A stretch of DNA of 64,000 nucleotides from Scandinavium goeteborgense (GCF_003935895.2 NZ_CP054058.1:558001-622000); one strand, 5' to 3'; counted from the stretch's first letter, positions 10,032 through 20,099 are shown. Notes: generated by a model not told the origin, from the letters alone. A program made the numbers and translations.

Positions 10032-11177
10032 ATGAAAATCGTCATCGCTCCAGATTCTTATAAAGAAAGCCTCCCGGCCTGCGAGGTGGCTCTGGCCATC
10101 GAATCAGGGTTTCGGGAAATTTTCCCCGATGCGCAGTATGTCAAAGTCCCGGTCGCCGACGGCGGCGAAGGCACCGTTGAAGCGATGATTGCCGCCACTC
10201 ACGGAACGGTAAAAACCTCGCGCGTCACCGGCCCGTTGGGCGAACCGGTGGATGCGATGTGGGGCATTTCCGGCGACGGCCTGACGGCGTTTATTGAAAT
10301 GGCGGCGGCCAGCGGCCTGTCACTGGTACCTGCGGCGCAGCGTAATCCGCTGTTAACCACTTCGCGCGGCACCGGCGAGCTGATTTTGCACGCACTGGAG
10401 CAGGGCGCGAAAAGCATCATTATCGGCATCGGTGGCAGCGCCACTAATGACGGCGGGGCGGGTATGGTGCAGGCGCTGGGCGCGCGTTTATCCGCTGCCA
10501 ACGGCAAAGAGATAACGGTGGGCGGCGGCGGCCTGATAAGCCTTAATAGCATTGATATTTCAGGCCTGGACCCGCGCCTGGCGACGTGTTCGCTGCGGGT
10601 CGCCTGTGACGTTACCAATCCGTTAACCGGTGAACTGGGCGCATCTCGGGTCTTCGGCCCGCAAAAAGGGGCCACCGAGGCGATGATCGAGGAACTCGAC
10701 GCCAGCCTGGCGCACTACGCAGAGGTCATCAAAAAATCGCTGCATATCGACGTGCTGAACGTGCCCGGAGCGGGCGCGGCAGGTGGAATGGGCGCGGCGC
10801 TGATGGCATTTTTGGGCGCAGAGCTGGGGCGCGGGATCGAGATCGTGACGCAGGCGCTGAATCTTGAAGAGCATATTCACGACTGCTCGCTGGTGCTGAC
10901 CGGTGAAGGGCGCATCGACAGCCAGAGCATTCACGGCAAAGTGCCCGTTGGCGTCGCGAGCGTCGCGAAAAAATACCATAAGCCGGTGATCGGCATCGCC
11001 GGGTGCCTGACGACGGACGTGGGCGTGGTGCATCAGCACGGCATTGATGCGGTGTTCAGCGTGCTGACGCAAATCGGCACGCTCGACGAAGCGTTTCGTG
11101 GCGCATTCGACAATATTCAGCGCGCCTCGCGCAACGTGGCCGCGACGCTGCAAATAGGGATGCGGCTCGAAGGGTGA
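10032..11177 (+). CDS. garK: Glycerate 2-kinase
   Basis: GarK phosphorylates D-glycerate to 2-phosphoglycerate, which enters glycolysis. The protein is 381 residues, starting MKIVIAPDSYKESLPA, with the family blocks PVADGGEGTVEAM, IGIGGSATNDGGAGM and TGEGRIDSQS. The longer frame from 9990 adds 14 residues not seen in relatives, so I used 10032. It is the last gene of garPLRK. Its TGA stop (11175-11177) lies inside the -35 element of the rnpB promoter, as described in a separate entry. GlxK is the paralogue; operon context favours GarK. Confidence 0.96.
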   Translation: MKIVIAPDSYKESLPACEVALAIESGFREIFPDAQYVKVPVADGGEGTVEAMIAATHGTVKTSRVTGPLGEPVDAMWGISGDGLTAFIEMAAASGLSLVPAAQRNPLLTTSRGTGELILHALEQGAKSIIIGIGGSATNDGGAGMVQALGARLSAANGKEITVGGGGLISLNSIDISGLDPRLATCSLRVACDVTNPLTGELGASRVFGPQKGATEAMIEELDASLAHYAEVIKKSLHIDVLNVPGAGAAGGMGAALMAFLGAELGRGIEIVTQALNLEEHIHDCSLVLTGEGRIDSQSIHGKVPVGVASVAKKYHKPVIGIAGCLTTDVGVVHQHGIDAVFSVLTQIGTLDEAFRGAFDNIQRASRNVAATLQIGMRLEG

Positions 11178-11202
11178 CATTGCCGCGCAAACCCTCTATA
11201 CT
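11174..11202 (+). promoter_or_regulatory. rnpB sigma70 promoter
   Basis: The -35 box is GTGACA (11174-11179), the spacer is 17 bp, and the -10 box is TATACT (11197-11202), 7 bp before the RNA start. The -35 box overlaps the garK stop codon. A GC-rich CGCGCC discriminator follows, typical of stringently controlled stable-RNA promoters. Confidence 0.85.
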
Positions 11203-11209
11203 TCGCGCC

Positions 11210-11588
<379 letters not shown>

Positions 11589-11594
11589 TCTTAC

Positions 11595-11619
11595 AAAACC
11601 CCGCCTCGGCGGGGTTTTT
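11595..11619 (+). terminator. rnpB terminator
   Basis: Stem AACCCCGCC / GGCGGGGTT with a two-base loop, followed by a T-run, directly after the RNase P RNA. Confidence 0.93.
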
Positions 11620-11643
11620 GCTTATGTGCATGATGAAAACATT

Positions 11644-11744
11644 GCCCGGCGGCGCAAGCTTGCCGGGCCTACGATGTATTGTGCGAAAACGTTATTGGAT
11701 TTGTATGGAAGTGGTAGGCCCGGTAAGCGTCAGCGCCACCGGGC
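11644..11744. repeat. BIME-type pair of REP elements
   Basis: Two imperfect palindromes in opposite orientation, GCCCGGCGGCGCAAGC...GCCGGGCCTAC and GTAGGCCCGGTAAGC...CACCGGGC, are separated by about 40 bp. This is the enterobacterial REP/BIME layout. The rest of 11745-11992 is AT-rich upstream sequence of the next gene, and I see nothing firm in it. Confidence 0.85.
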
Positions 11745-11992
11745 AAAAAACCGCGCGGTTCAACATCCGAATATAATAAATATACCCGAAAATTTAATTT
11801 TATATTTCCCACCCAAAAACGATAACGCACGTTTATTATTAAACGACTTACTAATGGCGCGTTTTATTGTGCGTGGTAACCTTATTGGTGTAATACCCTC
11901 AGGTTGTGCTGCGTGCATTATTCCTCTTTCCTGGCGGTAAACCTATTTTCCGTTAATCACCTGCATTTTCCGACAGCTCCCCATGGTCCCCT

Positions 11993-14596
11993 ATGATTTT
12001 ACGTTATTTTAAAACTTCATCATTTTCTCTGACCGGAGCTGTCAGAACCTTATTCATTGCATTTTATTGCATGGTGTTTGCTATTGTTTCAACGGTGGTC
12101 TATCTCGACCGTCAGAGTCTGCTGGACACCATCAGCCACAACCTGTTTGTTTCCAAGACCAGCCTGCTTAAAACGGCGGTTGAGGATTACATTAATATTC
12201 CGCATCAGGCCGATTCGGTACTGAGAGACACGTTCAAACATTATCAGACTGACAATATCGCCGTTGGCGATGTTTATGACGATATCATGAACGTGATGAA
12301 CGATGTCTTCCAAAGCAACGTCGACCTGAATGTGTTGCAGTTTGGCAATCTTAAGGGTGATTACATCGGCATCAGCCACCGAAGCGACGGCGGTAAAGAA
12401 GAGTATCTGACCTTAAAAGATGCCTCAACGCACGACGTTCTGGTGTCGTACGCCGGGTCGACCACGCGTTCAACGGTGGTCATGCAGAACCCGCATTATA
12501 CGATGCACAATCGACCGTGGTATCAGCCGGTGAATGAGTATAAGAAGCCGCTGTGGACGCCAGTGTATCGTGACCTCAGTACCGAAAAAGAAGTGGGAAT
12601 TGCCTACAGCGTGCCGGCTTTTAATAGCAAGGGGCAATATATTGGCGTGATTGCCAGTGAACTGCATCTACAAAACTTGAGCAAAATGCTGCGCCGCCAG
12701 CGCCCGTATCGGGAGAGTAATTTACTTATCCTGGATGAGCGTGATCAGATTGTGGCCTCATCCTCGAACAACCTTGCACCGCCCGTTCATTCAGAAATGG
12801 TGCTGCCAACGCTGACCAAAAATACCTCACCGATGATTAAGGAAATCGGCAAATCACTTCTGGCAGCCAGCCCGAATGAGGTGATTAATATCAAGCTTGA
12901 TGGTGACCGTTATTACGCCACGCGTTTTCCCGTTACCGATGCGTCCGGCGAATTAAAATGGCAGGCGGTGGTCATCATTCCGGCATCGGCGATTATCGCG
13001 ACCGTAAAGCTGCATGATAACGTCATGATTGTGGCGTTGATCCTGACCTTCTTGCTCAGCGCGGCGCTGGTCCACGTGGTGCTTAGCCGCATTACCTCGC
13101 CGTTAAGCCAGATTGCCCAGCGCACCAAAGAGCTGGAGTCCGGGCAGTGGACCGAAGGCAACTGTAACTACCAGTTCCAGGAGATCGCCGAGCTCGAATC
13201 CGGCTTTAAGCATTTGTCGCAGCGGTTGACGGACAGCTTCGAAGAGATGCGTAAAAAAATCGAATTTGACCCCACCTCCGGTCTTTATACCCGTAGTGGC
13301 TTATTAAATGATGAGCGGATTTATCACCATCATAATTTGATCGCGCTGGTCCACGTGACCAATATGAAGTCGATCATGAATACGCTGGGTAATAAATATG
13401 CGGATGAATTTATTGCTGAGTTTATGCGACAGGCGGAAGCCGTTCTGCCGACCAATATTATTGTGGCTCGCGATAATATTGATAAATTTATCATCGTTTT
13501 CCCGGGGATAAACCAGGAGAGCGATTACGTTAAATACCAGAATATTATCAACTCGCTGTTCTCGCTGAATAATAAGTCAGGCAAAAGCGGGAAGGGAAAT
13601 ATTCTGTTTGGCGGTAACGCGGGGATGGTGCTGCAGGATATTAAGCCAGAGACGATCACCGATATCTTGATGCATGCCTGGATAGCCCTGCGTCACGCTG
13701 AAAAATCGGGCAATGCCCAAACGCGGCTCTATCAGCCTGAAATGCTGGAAGCGGAGCTGACCAATATTCGCCTGCATGATTCTCTTGGCAGCGCGATGGC
13801 CAGCAATGAACTGTACCTGGTGATCCAGCCGATTGCCGGACAGGATGACAGCGCATCGTGCATGGCCGGTGAGTGTCTGGTGCGCTGGCACTCTAAAAAG
13901 CTCGGCGAAATTCCGCCACAAGATTTCATTCCCGTGGCCGAAGAAAGTGGGCTGATAATCCCGCTGGGCCGCTGGATTATTGAAGAAGCGTGCCGCGAAC
14001 TGGCCGCGATGATTGCGCGTGGCGCACCGAAAGATTTCCGCCTGCACATCAATATTTCGGCGATTCAACTGCTGCAAAACGGTTTTGCCTGGCATCTGAT
14101 GGATACCATCCAGTTGCATGGCCTGCGCAACGAAAACATCTGCATTGAGATTACGGAAGGCGGGCTGGATCGCGATATGACTCAGGCTTCGCAGGTGCTG
14201 AACTATCTTCGTCGCCACAATATTTGCATCTGCCTGGATGACTTCGGCGCCGGTTTCTCCAGTATGTCCTATTTGCACTCGATTCCTTTCGACAGCATCA
14301 AAATTTCTAAGCATTTGATTTCCAATCGACTGAACAGTGAGAAGAGCATTTGTGTCTTTAATTCATTGTTAACGCTGGCGAAAGGTTTCCAGGTGCCGTT
14401 GATTGCGATCGGCATTGAGGATGAAGACACCCGGGAGCATTTCTTCGCCCTCGGCTGCGATCAGGTGCAGGGCTACTATCTTGCCCATCCTGCGCCGTTT
14501 TCCTCTTTGTTTTATGGTTCTGAACCGGTCGCCAGTGATAAGGACGCTACAGCGCTGACCCCTCAACATGACAGCGCTGGTCAGGAGACTCATTGA
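11993..14596 (+). CDS. Membrane dCache-HAMP-(degenerate GGDEF)-EAL protein, probably impaired
   Basis: This is an 867-residue inner-membrane signalling protein. Residues about 15-40 and 342-365 are membrane segments enclosing a periplasmic dCache-like sensor (the HNRPWYQPV block is typical). A HAMP linker, a GGDEF-like domain and an EAL domain follow. The GGDEF site reads RDNIDKF (493-499), so cyclase activity is not expected. The EAL domain keeps E627 (in GECLVRW), N687, E719/E722, D749/D750, K770 and the QGYY glutamine. However, the conserved Glu of AEGVE, thought to act in catalysis, is Ile806 (IAIGIE), and KID is KIS. It may therefore bind c-di-GMP without hydrolysing it. Its stop overlaps the next start (TGATG), so the two are translationally coupled. 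No E. coli orthologue name can be given. Start codon context is weak. Confidence 0.85.
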   Translation: MILRYFKTSSFSLTGAVRTLFIAFYCMVFAIVSTVVYLDRQSLLDTISHNLFVSKTSLLKTAVEDYINIPHQADSVLRDTFKHYQTDNIAVGDVYDDIMNVMNDVFQSNVDLNVLQFGNLKGDYIGISHRSDGGKEEYLTLKDASTHDVLVSYAGSTTRSTVVMQNPHYTMHNRPWYQPVNEYKKPLWTPVYRDLSTEKEVGIAYSVPAFNSKGQYIGVIASELHLQNLSKMLRRQRPYRESNLLILDERDQIVASSSNNLAPPVHSEMVLPTLTKNTSPMIKEIGKSLLAASPNEVINIKLDGDRYYATRFPVTDASGELKWQAVVIIPASAIIATVKLHDNVMIVALILTFLLSAALVHVVLSRITSPLSQIAQRTKELESGQWTEGNCNYQFQEIAELESGFKHLSQRLTDSFEEMRKKIEFDPTSGLYTRSGLLNDERIYHHHNLIALVHVTNMKSIMNTLGNKYADEFIAEFMRQAEAVLPTNIIVARDNIDKFIIVFPGINQESDYVKYQNIINSLFSLNNKSGKSGKGNILFGGNAGMVLQDIKPETITDILMHAWIALRHAEKSGNAQTRLYQPEMLEAELTNIRLHDSLGSAMASNELYLVIQPIAGQDDSASCMAGECLVRWHSKKLGEIPPQDFIPVAEESGLIIPLGRWIIEEACRELAAMIARGAPKDFRLHINISAIQLLQNGFAWHLMDTIQLHGLRNENICIEITEGGLDRDMTQASQVLNYLRRHNICICLDDFGAGFSSMSYLHSIPFDSIKISKHLISNRLNSEKSICVFNSLLTLAKGFQVPLIAIGIEDEDTREHFFALGCDQVQGYYLAHPAPFSSLFYGSEPVASDKDATALTPQHDSAGQETH

Positions 14597-17157
14597 TGTT
14601 CCGCATGCTTAAAACCCGCTCGATCTCCTTTGCGAGCACGCTCATCCTCAGCCTGATGGTCTGCACTGTCATCATGATGTTGTTGTTTTTCTTCCTCCAG
14701 CGCCGGGACATCAGCAGCTGGTATACGGAAATGGCGCAAAAAACGCTGACCCAAAAAAGTCAGTATCTTAGCCACCGAATTGATATGTATCTGAACGAGC
14801 CTCAGCGTGCGGCCGAGCTGATGTCTGATTTGGTGAATGCGTCTTCGGGCATTGATTCTCCTGCCGTTGAGCAACAGCTGCGGCATGTGCTGGCGCATGA
14901 TTTTGTCTCTTCAGATACGATTTCACGGATTGGGCTGGCGACGGCAGACGGGAAGTACATCGCGTATGAAAGAGATAAAACAACGGGGGTTATCTTCCCG
15001 ATCAAAACCTCGCCGACCGCGCGTGACCGATTAGATATTTACCGCTCGGCGTCGAGGGATTCAGATATCGTCGACCACGTTGAGCACTACAATATTTTCT
15101 CGCGTCACTGGTTTATTAAAGCGATGACGCAAACCCGGCCTTTCTGGTCCAAAAATTACTATCACATGTCGACCAGCAATGGCCAGGCGATGAGCTGGCG
15201 TATGCCTTTATATGACAACAGCCGGGCCTTCCAGGGCGTTGTTTTTGCTGATATTAACCCGACGGTTATCAGCATGTACCTCACAAAATCGGCCCCGACG
15301 TCGGACAGCACGCTGTTGCTGTTGGACGATCAGCAGCAAATTATTTCGTCTTCTCGGGCGCAATATCTCGCGTCGGCCGATGAAAATCACAAAGGACAGC
15401 ACGTCAAACTGCACAGCATCTACACCTTCCCGATGCTGAAATCTCTGCTGCAGGGTGAAAACGAACTGTCCGCGACATCGAAAGTCGTTACCCATAATGG
15501 CAAAGGCTATTTTGTGATAACACATCCGGTTCGCGACCGGGTGGGGCAGTTTAACGGTTCGCTGGTGCTGATAGCGCCGAATCTGCATCCTTACACCCTG
15601 TATAAAGCGTCTCATTTCATGACCCTCATTGTGCTGTCGGCACTGGCGATGTTCTTTATGCTGGTGATGATTATGTTGGTGAGAAACTTTTTCCATCCGC
15701 TGCAACGGCTGGTACAGAAAACTCGCTGGCTTGGCAAACAGTCGTGGGAACCGGCGGAACAGGGCACGTTGTTCACGGAAATCGCGGTGCTCGAAGAGGA
15801 ACTCAGCAAGGCGTCTGGCCTGATAACCGGCATGCTGGATGAGCAAAAGCAGCGAATTGAAAAAGATAAAGATACCGGCGTTCTGACTCGCGAAGGCTTT
15901 TTGAACGAGCCGACGCTGTATGACGGCCGCAATTTATTAGTGATGATCCGCGTGACTAACTTCCGCGATATGCGCAGCACATTGGGCCATGCGTACGCCA
16001 GGAATTTTGTTCGCTTCTTTGCGCAGAGCCTGATTCAGCTTGCGCCCGCGGAGAGCATTTTTTGCCGCTACTCAGAAGACTTATTCATCGTGACGTTCCC
16101 GGGTCACAACGAGCAAAAAGATATCGATACCTATTGGGGGCTGATCTCGTCGTTGTTCCAGGATACGCCAACCCGACAAATTCATGACGTTCAGGAAGAC
16201 GCGTCACACGTTTTCACCGGTCAGGGCGGGGCGGTGCTGGAGACCATCACCCGAGGCAATCTGGTCGATTGCATGATGAATGCAGGCCTGGCGTTGCAGC
16301 AAATCCGCACCGGCTCCAATCGCGAATATGTGCTGTTCACCCCGGAGATGCGGGAAAGCGAACTCAACAATATCCGCATGTTCCAGGCGCTGCGTGAGGC
16401 CCTGATGAACAATGGATTCCATCTGGTCCTGCAGCCGATTGTCGAGCTGGACAATACCGACACCTTTACGGAAGGTGAGTGTCTGATTCGCTGGCAATCA
16501 GCCGAGCTTGGTTTCGTACCGCCGGACGTGTTTATCGGCCTGGCAGAGCGCACCGGCACCATTATCCGTCTGGGCCGTTGGATTATCGAAGAAGCCTGTC
16601 GTGAACTGGCGGCGTTTATCGCTCGCGGTGCGCCGGAAGACTTTAAGCTGCACATCAATATTTCGGCGGTGCAGCTCCAGCAGACCGATTTCTCCTCGCA
16701 CCTGTTGACCTGTATCCAGCATAACGGGCTTATCAACAGCAATATTTGTCTGGAAATCACCGAAAGCGTGCTGCTGCAAAACAGCAAAAAGGTCATTGAA
16801 ACGCTTAACTATCTGCGCCGTCTGGGGCTGTCTGTCGCCATTGATGATTTTGGCAGCGGCTATTCAAGCCTGTCCTATCTGCATTTGCTGCCTTTCGATT
16901 GCCTGAAGATCGACCGCGATTTTGTGAAAGGTGTGCTGGATGACCATAAGAGTGAGGCCATCATTTCGTCGGTGATTATGCTGTCGCAATCCTTCGGCGT
17001 ACCGCTGGTTGCTGAGGGGATTGAGACCGTGGAAATGGGAGAAAAACTCGAGTCGATGGGATGTGTGAAAGCGCAGGGGTATTACTACTCGCGCCCACAG
17101 CTGTTCTCGGCTTGGGTACCGCAGGATGGGGTGATTACGGTGAAGGCTAACGGGTAA
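14596..17157 (+). CDS. Membrane dCache-HAMP-(degenerate GGDEF)-EAL phosphodiesterase
   Basis: This 853-residue paralogue of the preceding gene has the same layout: N-terminal membrane segment, periplasmic dCache-like sensor (HWFIKAMTQTRPFW), second membrane segment about 342-362, HAMP, GGDEF-like and EAL domains. The GGDEF site is degenerate (RYSEDLF, 491-497). The EAL domain looks catalytically complete: E628 in GECLIRW, HINIS, EITES, DDFGSG, LKIDRDF and AEGIE (E807, E810). I infer a c-di-GMP phosphodiesterase. I placed the start at ATG 14596, which shares its A with the upstream TGA stop and has AGGAG 8 nt upstream; a TTG one codon earlier is less likely. Blocks such as LGRWIIEEACRELAA are identical between the two, pointing to tandem duplication. 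Confidence 0.88.
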   Translation: MFRMLKTRSISFASTLILSLMVCTVIMMLLFFFLQRRDISSWYTEMAQKTLTQKSQYLSHRIDMYLNEPQRAAELMSDLVNASSGIDSPAVEQQLRHVLAHDFVSSDTISRIGLATADGKYIAYERDKTTGVIFPIKTSPTARDRLDIYRSASRDSDIVDHVEHYNIFSRHWFIKAMTQTRPFWSKNYYHMSTSNGQAMSWRMPLYDNSRAFQGVVFADINPTVISMYLTKSAPTSDSTLLLLDDQQQIISSSRAQYLASADENHKGQHVKLHSIYTFPMLKSLLQGENELSATSKVVTHNGKGYFVITHPVRDRVGQFNGSLVLIAPNLHPYTLYKASHFMTLIVLSALAMFFMLVMIMLVRNFFHPLQRLVQKTRWLGKQSWEPAEQGTLFTEIAVLEEELSKASGLITGMLDEQKQRIEKDKDTGVLTREGFLNEPTLYDGRNLLVMIRVTNFRDMRSTLGHAYARNFVRFFAQSLIQLAPAESIFCRYSEDLFIVTFPGHNEQKDIDTYWGLISSLFQDTPTRQIHDVQEDASHVFTGQGGAVLETITRGNLVDCMMNAGLALQQIRTGSNREYVLFTPEMRESELNNIRMFQALREALMNNGFHLVLQPIVELDNTDTFTEGECLIRWQSAELGFVPPDVFIGLAERTGTIIRLGRWIIEEACRELAAFIARGAPEDFKLHINISAVQLQQTDFSSHLLTCIQHNGLINSNICLEITESVLLQNSKKVIETLNYLRRLGLSVAIDDFGSGYSSLSYLHLLPFDCLKIDRDFVKGVLDDHKSEAIISSVIMLSQSFGVPLVAEGIETVEMGEKLESMGCVKAQGYYYSRPQLFSAWVPQDGVITVKANG

Positions 17158-17162
17158 GCGCT

Positions 17163-18641
17163 ATGAAAAATTCGCATCAGCTTAAATCAGAGAAGAAGCT
17201 ATTTTTGATCGTGCTTTCGGTGATGTTACTCATCGCGAATGCGTTCTCTTTTTATATTTCGTTTTCCACGGCCAGAACCAATATTGAACTGGTTACGTCC
17301 CGCGTGGTGCGCCTGATAACTAAAGATACGCAGAATAACAGAAGCATGGCATCTGACCTGAGTTCGATGCTGCAACTGCCTGACAGTATGCTGAACCAAA
17401 GCCTGGGCATCGATATCAAAAGATTAACCGGCACAATGAATGAACGACTGAGCGACAGCGAGTTGCCTGCGTGGAAAACGGATATCGACGATGTTCACCG
17501 TAAAAAATTCACCATTCTGCGCTCGTTCTGGCGTAATTTCAGTGCTGCCAATAAGTCACGATTTACGACCTACTACACCGACGGTGACACCGGGTACTAC
17601 TACGTTTTCAACAACGAAAAAGCGGTTAAAATTCAGGGGGCTAATCCCCACTTTCGGCTTTCCGGTTATATCGAAACAACCTCTTCTCTGCTGAGAAGCA
17701 ATCGGGGGTTTGTGGTACCGGAACTGTTTGTGAGCAATGTTTACGACGATGCCTTTTCGAAATTACCGACGATCACTATCGGCAGCCCGGTGGTGATTAA
17801 AGATTTCAGCGGGCAGGGCAGCCGAATGTCCGGGATTATCGCTATCGATTACACCCGGGACGACCTGGCCGTTCTGTTCCGCGATGCCTTCGATGAGCTG
17901 AGTCTCGCCAACTCCGGGTATGACATTCGTATTCATAGCCAGAAAGGTAATGATATCGAGATGAACATCTTCCCGGACAACGGTTCGTGGCTCGAGTTTA
18001 ATCTCGGGGATATCAAGCTGGTAAATGGTTTCTGCCTGAGTACGCAGGTAAGCTTTATCGAACTGCTGCGCATTAAGCTGGCAGGTTTTCTAATCTGTAA
18101 CATCATCATGCTGTTTTTCTTTGTCATCTTCACACGCTCGCACAAAAGAATTGAGCAGATGATGGATAAACTCACCACCGATTCCCTGACCGAAGCGTTG
18201 TCGCGGGAAGGCGGTAAAATCGTGACGGAAAATATTCCCAGCAGCCGCAGTACGATTCTGGTTGCCATAGATTTGAATGATTTCAAACCGATTAACGACA
18301 CCTGGGGCCACCATGCGGGAGATGAGGCGCTTATCTTCTTTGCTAAGTATTTACTGAAATCCGTGCGTCAGGGCGATCATCTGATCCGAATGGGTGGCGA
18401 TGAGTTTATTCTGTTATTACAGAATACGACCATTGCGCAGGCGCGTAAGATGATGGAAAAGCGGGCTGCGGAGCTCTCTTATTTCCCATTTGAAAATTCA
18501 ATGATTCCATTATCGTTCTCTTACGGCATCAGTGAACTGACGCATGGTTTTACCGAGAGCTATAAAAAAGCGGATGAAGAACTGTACGAAATGAAAAAGC
18601 AGCGCAAAGGCCAAATGGACGCGTTACAGCCTGCGGTTTAA
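17163..18641 (+). CDS. Membrane-bound diguanylate cyclase
   Basis: This 492-residue protein has one N-terminal membrane segment (about 13-33), a periplasmic region of roughly 260 residues of unassigned family, a second membrane segment near 305-325, and a C-terminal GGDEF domain. The active site RMGGDEF is intact (G411-F415), and an RxxD inhibitory site (RQGD, 402-405) sits five residues before it as in feedback-inhibited cyclases. It should make c-di-GMP from two GTP. It starts 5 bp after the EAL gene on the same strand, with no terminator between, so cyclase and phosphodiesterase are probably co-expressed. A strong terminator follows. Not recognised as a named E. coli Dgc protein. Confidence 0.88.
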   Translation: MKNSHQLKSEKKLFLIVLSVMLLIANAFSFYISFSTARTNIELVTSRVVRLITKDTQNNRSMASDLSSMLQLPDSMLNQSLGIDIKRLTGTMNERLSDSELPAWKTDIDDVHRKKFTILRSFWRNFSAANKSRFTTYYTDGDTGYYYVFNNEKAVKIQGANPHFRLSGYIETTSSLLRSNRGFVVPELFVSNVYDDAFSKLPTITIGSPVVIKDFSGQGSRMSGIIAIDYTRDDLAVLFRDAFDELSLANSGYDIRIHSQKGNDIEMNIFPDNGSWLEFNLGDIKLVNGFCLSTQVSFIELLRIKLAGFLICNIIMLFFFVIFTRSHKRIEQMMDKLTTDSLTEALSREGGKIVTENIPSSRSTILVAIDLNDFKPINDTWGHHAGDEALIFFAKYLLKSVRQGDHLIRMGGDEFILLLQNTTIAQARKMMEKRAAELSYFPFENSMIPLSFSYGISELTHGFTESYKKADEELYEMKKQRKGQMDALQPAV

Positions 18642-18694
18642 CTTTCGAGACGTCAAAACACGCTATTAGTGAAATAAGCGATGTTCCTGCCTAA

Positions 18695-18720
18695 AGGCCG
18701 CATACGATGCGGCCTTTTTT
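18695..18720 (+). terminator. Terminator of the c-di-GMP gene cluster
   Basis: Stem AGGCCGCAT / ATGCGGCCT with a three-base loop and a T6 run, 54 bp after the cyclase stop. Confidence 0.92.
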
Positions 18721-18811
18721 CATTTACATTCAAATATATATTAATGAAGTGTCATACTTATTCACTGCGCATTCCGGGATAATATCCACGTTTACTTAAA
18801 GGATATTAACA

Positions 18812-19222
18812 ATGAACAAAATGACCCGTATTGCGCTGCTGACTGCTTCCCTGATTGGTTTCACTGGCGTTGCCCAGGCTGCAAACACCGAGGTTGCTCC
18901 GGCACCTTCTCAGGATCCCATCGTTCAGCATCTGAAGCTGACTAACGATCAGGTCGCAAAAATCAAAAGCCTGCATGACGAAATGGAAAAAAGCGTTGAA
19001 CAGGTGTCCATGAAAGACGTGAAAGATGGCGCACTGATTGACGTTATCCACTCTGGCAAATGGGATGAGCAGGCGGTGAAAACCCAGCTCGACGCGTTCA
19101 GCAAAGTTGAGCAGCAGACCCGTTACTACCGCGTGAAGTACTACTTCGATCTGAACCAGGTTCTGACGCCAGAACAGCGTAAGCAGATCCAGGACGATTT
19201 GATTCAGTCCATCAATAACTAA
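18812..19222 (+). CDS. Spy/CpxP-family periplasmic protein
   Basis: A 136-residue exported protein with a signal peptide ending AQA (cleavage after residue 23). It carries two LTxxQ motifs, LTNDQ (43-47) and LTPEQ (118-122), which define the Spy/CpxP family of periplasmic chaperones and stress sensors. The mature protein is short, alpha-helical in character and Cys-free. A GGATAT ribosome site precedes the start, and a terminator follows at 19231. It stands alone between the c-di-GMP cluster and yhaK. The E. coli members are spy, cpxP and zraP; this copy is none of these by position, so I leave it unnamed. Cpx or Bae control is plausible, but I found no clear box upstream. Confidence 0.82.
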   Translation: MNKMTRIALLTASLIGFTGVAQAANTEVAPAPSQDPIVQHLKLTNDQVAKIKSLHDEMEKSVEQVSMKDVKDGALIDVIHSGKWDEQAVKTQLDAFSKVEQQTRYYRVKYYFDLNQVLTPEQRKQIQDDLIQSINN

Positions 19223-19230
19223 GTAAAAAA

Positions 19231-19252
19231 CCCGCGTTTAGCGGGTTTTTTA
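19231..19252 (+). terminator. Terminator after the Spy/CpxP-like gene
   Basis: Stem ACCCGC / GCGGGT with loop GTTTA and flanking A and T runs; it could work in both directions, since yhaK converges on it. Confidence 0.9.
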
Positions 19253-19294
19253 TTGAGGCCTGGCACAACTCTTGTGCCAGCCTGACTTCTGCTT

Positions 19295-19996
19295 TTACAC
19301 CGGTAAATCTATCAGCAAAGCGCGCAGCGGCGTATCAGCGACCAGCGTAAGGTTAGCCTCGTCACGAATAAATGCGCCATCACCACAAGTTAATCCTTCC
19401 CGCTCTTCCTGCGGCGTCACCGCGTGAACGGTGCCGTGAATGGATTGCAGATACGCGCGTGGCCCGTGCAGCTGGAAGCTTAGCTGTTCGCCTTTGTTCA
19501 GCTGAATATGGTGAACCCACACCTGCTGGCGAAGTAGCAGACTGTTCTGGCTGCCGTCGGGTGAAGCGATAAGCTGCTGCGCGGTGTCGGTCAGTTCGAG
19601 CTTTTGCATCGACGCGTTCTCCCGCTGTGGGCAGGCATCGAGCCAGAGCTGCATCCGCGTCAGCGACTTCTCTTTGCTAAGGTTGTGCTCGCTGTAGCTG
19701 GTGCCTGGCTGGGTGGCAATCAGCAGCGCTTCGCCCGCTTTGGCCTGAACGTGATTCCCTTCGCTGTCACGATACTCGGCTTCCCCTTCCAGAATGATAT
19801 TCAGGATATCGACCTTCGGATAGGTGCGAGGCTGGAACGACGCGCCTGGCCCGAGTACTTCCTGATTCAGAACGCGCAGGGAAGCGTACCCCAGCAGTTT
19901 CGGGTCGAAATAGTGTCCGAAGGAGAAGGTGTATCGCGCCTGCAGCCAGCCGAAATCGGCTTGTCCGCACTGTTTGGCTGTTCGGGTAGTAATCAT
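19295..19996 (-). CDS. yhaK: Pirin-like bicupin protein
   Basis: A cytosolic pirin-family bicupin of 233 residues, the E. coli YhaK length. The start MITTRTAKQCGQADFGWLQ and the cupin block (PKVDILNIILEGEAEYRDSEG) match YhaK closely. E. coli YhaK has been described as redox-sensitive, and its exact reaction is unknown. It diverges from yhaJ across about 100 bp, the arrangement seen in E. coli, so control by YhaJ is likely. Identity is firm and function is not. Confidence 0.93.
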   Translation of the reverse strand: MITTRTAKQCGQADFGWLQARYTFSFGHYFDPKLLGYASLRVLNQEVLGPGASFQPRTYPKVDILNIILEGEAEYRDSEGNHVQAKAGEALLIATQPGTSYSEHNLSKEKSLTRMQLWLDACPQRENASMQKLELTDTAQQLIASPDGSQNSLLLRQQVWVHHIQLNKGEQLSFQLHGPRAYLQSIHGTVHAVTPQEEREGLTCGDGAFIRDEANLTLVADTPLRALLIDLPV

Positions 19997-20099
19997 ATTC
20001 TTGACCTCTCTTTACACTAAACAATGGTAAAGGTATGGACGCTGCATTGTTAGCCAGATATTCTGCCGGGTATGTTCAAATTTCCTGAATGAGAACGCC

